Assembly (NCBI GenBank): GCA_016721725.1
Contig: JADKHN010000001.1
Coordinates: 186,001 to 250,000, forward strand
Length of the DNA stretch: 64,000 nucleotides
Source of the DNA: Chitinophagaceae bacterium
GTDB lineage: Bacteria; Bacteroidota; Bacteroidia; Chitinophagales; Chitinophagaceae
Direction of reading: 5' to 3'
The notes below the pieces were generated by a model, which had not been told where the DNA came from, searched no databases, and saw nothing but the letters and a program-made list of their open reading frames with translations. Positions 53,801 through 60,485 of this stretch are shown in pieces (position 1 is the stretch's first letter; every line of letters starts with the position of its first letter). The position numbers were made by a program, and so were the translations under genes.

Positions 53801-56135
53801 TGGTGGAGGCGTTCAGTCCGCTGACCAGGTAACTAAGCCCGGCCGTATTGCCGATCAGCGACATACTGTCGCCTTTCAACTGGAACACATCATAAGAAGT
53901 GGCCCCGGTAATGGCGGGCCAGTCGAGTTGCACGAACCCCTCGCAGGGAACCGTGGCCGTCACCACCGGCATACCCAATATCGTGAACGGGTAATCGCTT
54001 TGGTCGCTGTAGGCGGATGAGTTGCGTCTGACCCTGATCAATGCATTGTTTGTAAGCGTTGCGGGAACCACCCAGCTCAGGGAACGCGCGGTTGCCGCAA
54101 CATTATTATTGATGGGCGCCCAGCTCGCTCCGTTATCGAAAGAAGTATCCACCGAAAAAGTATTTGCATCATCGCCGTATGCATTCCAGCGGATGATCTC
54201 GGTCTCGCCGGGTACCAGCGTCTCGCCGCCGAAAGGATATTCTACGGTGACTCCGTTCATTTCCACCTGGTAGGTCAGTACATATTCCTGTGGACCCTGG
54301 GGTACCGAAAAAGCGTTTACGTTGAGTGAGTAGGTTCCTGCAACGGGATTATTGATCACCACCTGTTCGATATTATTGGTATGATCGGCCCCGGGTGTTG
54401 CAACAGCGGTCACATTCAGGGGGTTCAGGATCAGTGGAAGTGTCGTATTAGTCAGGGGGTCCGTAACCGTCAGGTCGAGGTCGTTCACCAGGGTTGTAGC
54501 GGCATTGGGGGCCGCTTCCGGATCGGCCCAATACAACAGCACTTTCAAAGACCTGGCCCCCGCGGGAACCGTGATGGGATAGGATGCAGGTGTTATGCTG
54601 ATGAAATAGCGATTGCCTTCCATGGCTTCGGCCGCGCGGCGGGCATTCAGGTTTCCAAAGCCGAAAGTATAATCCGGACCGGCATTGCCCAGGTCTTCCG
54701 CCGCGTTGCAGAGCAGGGCTTTCACCAGGGATGCCTTGGGTGTGGCGCCCCCGTTGAGCGTGCGGTATCGTTCATTCAGGATCGTTACCGCGCCGGCCAC
54801 CATCGGGCCCGACATGCTCGTACCGCTGTTGTTTCCGTATGAGTTGTTATGTCTTGTTGATAAAACACTGACCCCGCTGGCCACGATCTCCGGTTTCAGG
54901 CGGCCATCCTTTACCGGGCCCCGGCTGCTGAAATTCGCGATCGAATAATCCGACTGGTTCATCGCACCAACGGTCAGCACATTCTTGGCGCATTGCCAAC
55001 CCGTTTTGACCGTAGCGTAGGCGCCGGGATAAGGCGCACAGGTGTACGTACCGTCGTTGCCCGCCGAAAACACGTGCAACACATTTTCATAGGCGCGCAT
55101 CTGGGCATCGGCATAATTGCTCAGCACATCATAGACGCCATTGCCAATACAACCATCATCTGCCGCGGTATAGGAATTATTGGTGGCGATCATATTGTAG
55201 TCGGTCACATAAGCCGGCGTATTGGTGATCACATCACTGAACCACTGGCTCACGATCCGGGCCCGGGGCGCCATGCCCTTGTTCTTCACATCCAGGATCC
55301 CGCCGCCGGCAACGGTTCCGGAGGTATGGATACCATGAAAACTGGGAACGTTATATACCCGGTTGATGAGGCGTCCCGTGAAATCGATATGTGTCGAGAT
55401 CTCCGCGTTGTCGCCCACACCTACCGTGACATTCCGCCCCGAAAGGTTCCGCCCGGAAATGGATTGCAGGCTGTTGACCCCATGTAATCCGGTGCCTTTA
55501 TAATTCAGCGGCTGATCGGAAATGTTTTGCAGGCTGATGAAACTGACGAAAGGGAGCGCGGCAATGCGGTCGATGATATTCTTATCCGGACGGATGAAGA
55601 GCAGTTGTGCGGAATTGAATTTAACCGGAACGATCGCAGCACCATGGCTGATCATTTCCTGCTCTGCTTCGGTTCTCCCAACCCCCGGATACAAGGCAAC
55701 CGCGATCAGTTTGTTCTCCGTTTTTGAATTGCCCATCCGGAGATCATCCAGCGTGGGATCTTTCTTGTACCCGGAAGGCAGGTTGATGATGCTTGTTATG
55801 CCATCCGCTTCCAGTGAGTTAAAATCGAGATCGCTTTTGATCACCGCCAGGAAGGCATTACCCGGAAAATAGTCCCCCAGCCGGATGCCCCTCCGGTTCA
55901 ACTCCTCTTTTTTTTCTTTTGAAGGAAGGCTGGAAAACCGGACCAGGACAAAATATTGCCCGTTAAACAATGCAGTTTGAATTGATCCCGGGGAAAAGCG
56001 TTGCGTTGAGATATTATTTTCCGCAGGAAGCTTGCCCCGGATGAAGCCAATGTACTGTTGTCCAGGCTGCGCAAACAGGTCCCGGCCACAGAAAACGAAG
56101 AAAGCGGCAATGAATAAGGGGTAGCATTTTTTCAT
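50853..56135 (-). CDS. Secreted S8 (subtilisin-like) serine protease with type IX sorting domain
   Basis: This is a 1760-residue exported protease. The signal peptide ends near GRDLFA (residue 22). A long prodomain-like region follows, then the S8 domain with Asp in TVGVGDNAEISTHIDF (about 243), His in FHGIHTSGTVAGGG (about 267) and Ser in NNSGTSMSGPMVAGAV (about 438). After it come a proprotein-like beta-sandwich, fibronectin-type III domains (QLDWPAITGATSYDVFQL) and CARDB-like and MAM-like beta domains. The C-terminus (about 1685-1760: TIYPNPVSEGILNIS to LAPGIYQLKLFSTHSIQVKKLLV) is a type A type IX sorting domain. It is thus a likely cargo of the gldKLMN-encoded machine in this window. Start is ATG 56135; a TTG at 56147 adds four residues before the signal and is rejected. 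Confidence 0.92.
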   Translation of the reverse strand: MKKCYPLFIAAFFVFCGRDLFAQPGQQYIGFIRGKLPAENNISTQRFSPGSIQTALFNGQYFVLVRFSSLPSKEKKEELNRRGIRLGDYFPGNAFLAVIKSDLDFNSLEADGITSIINLPSGYKKDPTLDDLRMGNSKTENKLIAVALYPGVGRTEAEQEMISHGAAIVPVKFNSAQLLFIRPDKNIIDRIAALPFVSFISLQNISDQPLNYKGTGLHGVNSLQSISGRNLSGRNVTVGVGDNAEISTHIDFTGRLINRVYNVPSFHGIHTSGTVAGGGILDVKNKGMAPRARIVSQWFSDVITNTPAYVTDYNMIATNNSYTAADDGCIGNGVYDVLSNYADAQMRAYENVLHVFSAGNDGTYTCAPYPGAYATVKTGWQCAKNVLTVGAMNQSDYSIANFSSRGPVKDGRLKPEIVASGVSVLSTRHNNSYGNNSGTSMSGPMVAGAVTILNERYRTLNGGATPKASLVKALLCNAAEDLGNAGPDYTFGFGNLNARRAAEAMEGNRYFISITPASYPITVPAGARSLKVLLYWADPEAAPNAATTLVNDLDLTVTDPLTNTTLPLILNPLNVTAVATPGADHTNNIEQVVINNPVAGTYSLNVNAFSVPQGPQEYVLTYQVEMNGVTVEYPFGGETLVPGETEIIRWNAYGDDANTFSVDTSFDNGASWAPINNNVAATARSLSWVVPATLTNNALIRVRRNSSAYSDQSDYPFTILGMPVVTATVPCEGFVQLDWPAITGATSYDVFQLKGDSMSLIGNTAGLSYLVSGLNASTTYWFGVSAKNGTVNGRRSVSKSALPSTGVCTLAGFDNNFKAVSIDAPVTGRQFTSSSLGATESIKLTFRNLDNVASSGIYNLSYQVNSDPVVTESGSAVIAALGSLQYTFTQTANFSAPGIYTIRAWVKHVGDNQAADDTVTVVIKQLANPVLTLPTPEGFESAIQKDYVVNTIGLDSIDRVDFKTNSTRGRARTFVNTGFALNGNRAITLDQFPYGALSTDSLLLTYNASNYNSGNQLRFDLYYKNHGQDNNPNNKVWIRGGDDKPWVFAYDLVANQAGLGGWKHALINVNDVLDTVVPAQPITSSFQVKIGQQGITSANMANPILDQDDGYTIDDVLLSEALNDVAISRVISPSLSGCAMNGVQPVTIRIKNYSATSFTNVPVSYSINGAAPVTELVPAIGANSTQDYTFTATANLLQNTDYRFDLWVKAPADNYAANDSVLNYNFHTSPVISSFPYLEGFEGNDGSWYTKGSNSSWQWGTPAKTVINKAANGTKAWVTNLAGNYANNELSYLYSPCFNLSGLTQPVLSFSHIFSIEDGCPCDYTWVDYSTDGGVTWNRLGTNGGGINWYNDPTALHQWRTSFGKWHVASVNVPTTGSSVRFRFVMASDAGFNTEGVGIDDIHVFDKAAIYTGGQLLNSTQNVSGANWVHYISGGTRFASINANGQNLGNTVVDVYPYAGAVRNHNGQYYLNRNLVIRPANQPVGYVSVRFYFTDAEAKSLITATGCTPCTKPGDPYELGVTKYSGPVLQENGILTDNLPGGSYQYILPANTEIIPYDNGYYAEFPVNSFSEFWLNNGGLGGNTPLPVSLVSFEAVKQNKQALLQWVTDNELNTASFVVERSGDGSRYNPIGTVAALNGSGNNNYRLTDALPLPALNFYRLKIIDRDGTFGYSPVRKVDFSTADDDITIYPNPVSEGILNISSTGNCNSALIYDTEGKLVRQFSLQGRNNRLSLEGLAPGIYQLKLFSTHSIQVKKLLVR

Positions 56136-56281
56136 CGGACTGCACAACGATTGGATATCGGTTGATCGAAACCAGGGTAAAAATATGACGAAAATCCGTC
56201 AAAATTCATACGGATAACGCTTTTAAGGGCGCTGATATTGCCGCTCTAAAGGCTATTTCCGGGTTTTTTTTGATCATGCCC

Positions 56282-56289
56282 TATCTTTG
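56282..56289 (+). promoter_or_regulatory. mfd promoter -7 box; decides the start codon
   Basis: TATCTTTG is a perfect -7 box, seven bases before the ATG at 56297. Start candidates at 56270 (TTG) and 56276 (ATG) lie upstream of or within the promoter and cannot be used. The transcript is leaderless or nearly so. Confidence 0.6.
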
Positions 56290-56296
56290 CCAACGG

Positions 56297-59200
56297 ATGA
56301 ACCTGGACCTGTTGCTGAACGAATATGCCCATGACCCCCGCAGTTTTACCATTGCGGACAGGATCACTTTGTCTCAACCACAGCGTTTACACCTGGCCGG
56401 ACTACAGGGAAGTTCCGCCCCTTTTGTCGTTTCAGCGGTCTTTAACCATGCCTCCGCATCGCAACTGAACCACCTGGTCATCCTGCGGGATGCGGAAGAA
56501 GCCGCGTATTTCCACAACACGATTGAAAATATTTCCGGGGCGCTCGACCTTTTTTATTTCCCTTCCTCTTTCAAGAACAAAAGGAATTACCGCCTGCTCA
56601 ACAGCAGCCATGTGATGCTGAGGACAGAAGCCCTGACCCGGGTGGCTGCGGGAGGAAATAAAAAATTACTCATCACCTACCCCGAAGCCCTTGTTGAAAA
56701 AGTGGTGCTGCCCGAAAAACTCGCCGCCAATATCATCGCCATCAAACAGGGAGATACCCTTGACCTGATGGCCATCCTGGGGATCCTGGTCGATTATGGT
56801 TTTGAAAGGACGGATTTTGTATACCAGCCAGGCCAGTTCGCGGTCAGGGGCGGTATCCTGGATATCTATTCTTTCGGGAATGAAAAACCTTACCGGATCG
56901 AGTTGTTCGGCAATGAGGTGGACAGTATCAGGATCTTTGACCCGGAAACCCAGTTGAGCGAAAGGAAATTGTTACAGGTCAGTATCATCCCCAATATCGA
57001 GACGCGGTTTGAGACCGGAGAAAAGATCTCCCTGTTTGATTTCCTTCCGGAGAACACCGTGGTTTGGACATCCGACTGGACATTCATCAGGGAGAAGATC
57101 GAACAACAGGAAGAGGATTTTGAGGTTTGGAGTTTGAGACCTGAATTTACAGGTTCGTCGCTTGCTGAAGAGGAAAATGAGTCGGAGCGGGTGGAACTGA
57201 CCAAGGATGATTTTATTTCCGCCAACGACATCGAGGAGAAACTGACGCATCGCCACATTATTGAATTCGGCGGCAGGTCTTACTTCATCGACCAGCCGTT
57301 AACCGCAAACAACAAACAACAAACGGTCTATCATACCAAAGACCAACCGGCCTTCAACCGCCAGTTCGACCTGTTGATCCGGAACCTGAAAGAATACGAA
57401 TCGAAGAAATATACAATTTTCCTCTTCGCAGAGAATCCCAAGCAACTCGAAAGACTGCATGTGATCTTCACCGACCTAAAGGCCGAGATCAACGTAGTGC
57501 CTATAACCACTTCCATTCACGAAGGCTTTATCGACGATGACCTGAAACTGGTCTGCTATACCGATCACCAGATCTTTCAGCGATACCATAAATACCGGGT
57601 GAAACAGGCCTTCAGCAAGAACAAGGCGCTCACCCTGAAAATGCTGCGGGAACTGCAACCCGGCGATTATGTGACCCATATCGATCATGGCGTGGGGGTT
57701 TACAGCGGATTGCAGAAGATCGAAGCCAATGGCCGGATGCAGGAAGCCGTGCGCATCCAGTACAAGGACGGCGACCTGCTCTACGTGAACATCTCCTCCC
57801 TGCACAAGATCAGCAAGTACAGCGGCAAGGAAGGTACGGTTCCCAAGATGAACAAGTTGGGCAGCGATGTATGGAACCGGCTGAAGGAAAAGACCAAGAA
57901 ACAGGTCAAGGATATCGCTACTGACCTGATCCGGCTATATGCCCAGCGCAAGAGCCAGCCCGGGTATGCTCACAGTCCGGATAATTATATGCAGACCGAA
58001 CTGGAAGCCAGTTTCATTTATGAAGACACGCCCGACCAGGGCAAGGCCACCGAAGACGTGAAACGGGACATGGAAAAGCCATCGCCGATGGACCGCCTGG
58101 TTTGCGGTGATGTGGGATTTGGAAAGACCGAGATCGCCATACGTGCCGCCTTCAAGACCTGTTGCGACGGTAAACAGGCAGCAGTGCTCGTGCCCACCAC
58201 GATCCTGGCCTATCAGCATTACAAGACCTTCGGCGAAAGGCTGAAGGAATTTCCGGTGACCGTAGATTTCATCAACCGGTTCAAATCGGCCAAAGAGAAG
58301 AAAGCGACCCTGCAGAAACTGGCTGAGGGTAAAATCGACATCATCATCGGCACACACGCCCTGCTGGGCAAGGACGTCAAATTCAAGGAGCTGGGACTGA
58401 TGATCATCGACGAAGAACAGAAATTCGGCGTAGCCTCCAAGGAAAAGCTGAAACAGCTCCGGGCCACCGTTGATTCCCTGACGCTCACGGCAACGCCTAT
58501 ACCGCGTACCCTGCAGTTCAGCCTGATGGGAGCCCGGGACCTCAGCATCATCAATACGCCCCCGCCCAACCGGCAGCCCATCCAGACCGAAGTAATGGTC
58601 TTCAATGAAGACGCGATCAGGGATATCATCTATTACGAGACAGAAAGGGGCGGCCAGGTCTTCTTCATCCATAACCGCGTCAATGGACTGGCCGAAATGA
58701 AGGGTCTCCTGCAGGGACTTTGCCCGGATATCAGCATCGCCTACGCCCACGGGCAAATGGAAGGGGACCAGTTGGAAGACACCATACTCGATTTCATGGA
58801 CAAGAAATACGATGTGCTGGTCTGTACCAACATCGTGGAAAGCGGGGTGGACATCCCCAATGTCAATACCATCATTGTCAATAATGCCAACCAGTTCGGA
58901 CTGAGTGACCTCCACCAGCTCAGGGGAAGGGTGGGCCGCAGCAATAAAAAAGCATTCTGTTATCTGCTGGCACCTCCGATGAGCACCCTGCCGGCCGACA
59001 GCCGTAAGCGACTTCAAACGCTGGAGCAATACAGTGAACTGGGCAGCGGATTCCAGATCGCCATGCGTGATCTCGACATTCGCGGCGCCGGTAATATGCT
59101 GGGCGGAGAACAGAGCGGTTTCATCGCCGAGATCGGTTTTGAAATGTACCAGAAGATCCTCGATGAGGCGATCCGGGAATTGAAGAGAAAAGAATTCAAA

Positions 59201-59698
59201 CAACTGTTCGCTGAAGAGATCCAACAGCAGGATGATTTTGTGAAAGACTGCAGCATCGATACCGACCTGGAGATCCTGATACCTGACAGCTATGTGGAAA
59301 GCATAACAGAAAGGCTGAGCCTTTATTCAAGACTGGACAACTGCGAGACCGAAGACGACCTGCTGGCTTTCCATGCCGAGCTCACCGACCGTTTCGGAGC
59401 CATTCCGGCCCAGGTGGAAGACCTCTTCACGACCGTCCGCTGCCGAAAGATCGCGGTTGAACTGGGTTTTGAAAAGATGTTGCTGAAGAATGAGGTCCTG
59501 AAGTGTTTCTTTGTCAGTAACCCGGAATCACCGTACTTCCAGAGCGAGACCTTCAACGGCATTTTGAAATTCCTCCAAACCGGGACCAATAAGGGCAAAC
59601 TGAAACAAGTGGGTAAGAACGGGATCCTGGTAGTGGAAAGCATCAGGTCCATGAACGAGCTCTTCGAATTCCTGACCCGGATGCGGGACAGTATCTAA
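56297..59698 (+). CDS. mfd: Transcription-repair coupling factor
   Basis: Mfd removes RNA polymerase stalled at DNA lesions and recruits UvrA. The 1133-residue protein has the UvrB-homology N-terminus, the RNA-polymerase-interacting domain (PGDYVTHIDHGVGVYSGLQ, about 455) and the RecG-like translocase: Walker A GDVGFGKTEIAIRAAF (about 604), DEEQ in LMIIDEEQKFGVASKEK (about 704), TATPIPRTLQFSLMGARDLS (about 732), ESGVDIPNVNTIIVNNA and QLRGRVGRSNKKAFCYLL (about 875). The TRCF C-terminal domain ends the protein. Length is typical. Together with uvrC at the left edge it is the second excision-repair gene of the window, but they are 55 kb apart. Confidence 0.97.
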   Translation: MNLDLLLNEYAHDPRSFTIADRITLSQPQRLHLAGLQGSSAPFVVSAVFNHASASQLNHLVILRDAEEAAYFHNTIENISGALDLFYFPSSFKNKRNYRLLNSSHVMLRTEALTRVAAGGNKKLLITYPEALVEKVVLPEKLAANIIAIKQGDTLDLMAILGILVDYGFERTDFVYQPGQFAVRGGILDIYSFGNEKPYRIELFGNEVDSIRIFDPETQLSERKLLQVSIIPNIETRFETGEKISLFDFLPENTVVWTSDWTFIREKIEQQEEDFEVWSLRPEFTGSSLAEEENESERVELTKDDFISANDIEEKLTHRHIIEFGGRSYFIDQPLTANNKQQTVYHTKDQPAFNRQFDLLIRNLKEYESKKYTIFLFAENPKQLERLHVIFTDLKAEINVVPITTSIHEGFIDDDLKLVCYTDHQIFQRYHKYRVKQAFSKNKALTLKMLRELQPGDYVTHIDHGVGVYSGLQKIEANGRMQEAVRIQYKDGDLLYVNISSLHKISKYSGKEGTVPKMNKLGSDVWNRLKEKTKKQVKDIATDLIRLYAQRKSQPGYAHSPDNYMQTELEASFIYEDTPDQGKATEDVKRDMEKPSPMDRLVCGDVGFGKTEIAIRAAFKTCCDGKQAAVLVPTTILAYQHYKTFGERLKEFPVTVDFINRFKSAKEKKATLQKLAEGKIDIIIGTHALLGKDVKFKELGLMIIDEEQKFGVASKEKLKQLRATVDSLTLTATPIPRTLQFSLMGARDLSIINTPPPNRQPIQTEVMVFNEDAIRDIIYYETERGGQVFFIHNRVNGLAEMKGLLQGLCPDISIAYAHGQMEGDQLEDTILDFMDKKYDVLVCTNIVESGVDIPNVNTIIVNNANQFGLSDLHQLRGRVGRSNKKAFCYLLAPPMSTLPADSRKRLQTLEQYSELGSGFQIAMRDLDIRGAGNMLGGEQSGFIAEIGFEMYQKILDEAIRELKRKEFKQLFAEEIQQQDDFVKDCSIDTDLEILIPDSYVESITERLSLYSRLDNCETEDDLLAFHAELTDRFGAIPAQVEDLFTTVRCRKIAVELGFEKMLLKNEVLKCFFVSNPESPYFQSETFNGILKFLQTGTNKGKLKQVGKNGILVVESIRSMNELFEFLTRMRDSI

Positions 59699-59751
59699 CC
59701 CCCGGTTGCCGAGAATCCCTCCTTCGCTTCATAAAATCAAGCTATATGAAC

Positions 59752-60001
59752 TGTCAGGCTGAGCTTGTCGAAGAAATGTCAGGCTGAGCTTGTCGAAGAA
59801 ATGTCAGGCTGAGCTTGTCGAAGAAATGTCAGGCTGAGCTTGTCGAAGAAATGTCAGGCTGAGCTTGTCGAAGCCTTGTCAGGCTGAGCTTGTCGAAGAA
59901 ATGTCAGGCTGAGCTTGTCGAAGCATTGTCAGGCTGAGCTTGTCGAAGCCTTGTCAGGCTGAGCTTGTCGAAGCCTTGTCAGGCTGAGCTTGTCGAAGCC
60001 C
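59752..60001 (+). repeat. Ten-copy 25-bp minisatellite
   Basis: Ten head-to-tail copies start at 59752, 59777, 59802, 59827, 59852, 59877, 59902, 59927, 59952 and 59977. The first 22 bases of each unit (beginning TGTCAGGCTGAGCTTGTCGA) are identical. Only the last three bases vary: AAA in copies 1-4 and 6, CCT in 5, 8 and 9, CAT in 7, CCC in 10. GCTT-GTCG-AAGC can form a small hairpin in the CCT/CAT/CCC units. The unit resembles a dispersed intergenic repeat common in Bacteroidota. It lies in the 368-base convergent gap between mfd and the DUF5679-like gene; I see no gene there. Confidence 0.9.
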
Positions 60002-60017
60002 TGGCGAAGCACCGCAT

Positions 60018-60049
60018 AAAAAAGCCGTCCCATTCATATGAGACGGCTT
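60018..60049 (-). terminator. Terminator of the DUF5679-like gene
   Basis: AGCCGTC (60023-60029) and GACGGCT (60042-60048) form a stem. On the minus strand it is followed by a T-run (the A stretch at 60018-60023). It lies 18 bases past the stop at 60067. Confidence 0.7.
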
Positions 60050-60066
60050 CACAATACGTTCGGATC

Positions 60067-60267
60067 TTACCAGGCTTTCTTAGCCACCCCGTTCTTTACG
60101 GCTTCCAAAGCGGTCGCTTCGCTGAGCATGGTGGTCATTTTATTGCCTTTCCCATCGTCTCCCTGGGCCATATAGCCTCCGCGGGAGGTTTTGGTTATCA
60201 CCGCATTCTGCATGGGAACGTTTTTTTCCTTCGTTTTCATGCAATAAGCTGTTAACATGTTTGACAT
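60067..60267 (-). CDS. Small DUF5679-like protein that has lost its zinc-ribbon cysteines
   Basis: This 66-residue protein begins MSNMLTAYCMKTKEKNVPMQ and continues NAVITKTSRGGYMAQG. That pattern is close to DUF5679-type zinc-ribbon proteins (AYCxxCKEKxxM...VxTKxGxxxxxG...C). Here the second Cys of the first pair is Thr and the second pair is absent (GDDGKGNKM), so only one Cys remains and zinc binding is unlikely. A terminator follows and an ATG start is clear. Function is unknown; it may be a short basic cytosolic protein. It is transcribed towards the minisatellite. Confidence 0.65.
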   Translation of the reverse strand: MSNMLTAYCMKTKEKNVPMQNAVITKTSRGGYMAQGDDGKGNKMTTMLSEATALEAVKNGVAKKAW

Positions 60268-60376
60268 TTTAGTAGAATTTATGGTTAGTAATAATGGGTT
60301 GAAGTAGTAAGCTTCAGCCTACAAGCTACTCAAATTATTGGTTTTTGCAAAATAAGGGGGCTTGGGGACTATCGGG

Positions 60377-60385
60377 TTATCCACA
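60377..60385 (+). promoter_or_regulatory. Perfect DnaA-box sequence
   Basis: TTATCCACA equals the consensus DnaA box. It is a single site in the 218-base spacer between gyrB and the small DUF5679-like gene. No cluster of boxes or AT-rich unwinding element is visible, so an origin here is not supported. Confidence 0.35.
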
Positions 60386-60388
60386 TAT

Positions 60389-60476
60389 GGGCTAAGAGCT
60401 TGCATGCGAAAAAGACGTAAAAAGAAATCCGTTTCGGCGCTCTTTTCTTCTCTTTTGCTCCTTTTTCCTCTTAGCC
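60389..60476. repeat. Inverted repeat downstream of gyrB
   Basis: GGCTAAGAG (60390-60398) and CTCTTAGCC (60468-60476) are exact complements separated by about 70 bases of pyrimidine-rich sequence (plus strand). Confidence 0.4.
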
Positions 60477-60485
60477 AGGTCTTGA

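Noticed and set aside
57935..59224. A 429-codon open frame antisense to mfd
   Set aside because: It is a shadow of the strongly conserved mfd coding frame; no independent promoter or family motif.
59752..60001. CRISPR array
   Set aside because: Units are directly tandem with no unique spacers; only three bases vary, and no cas genes are present.
60361..60480. Replication origin near gyrB
   Set aside because: Only one exact DnaA box, no box cluster, no AT-rich unwinding element, and no dnaA or dnaN nearby.
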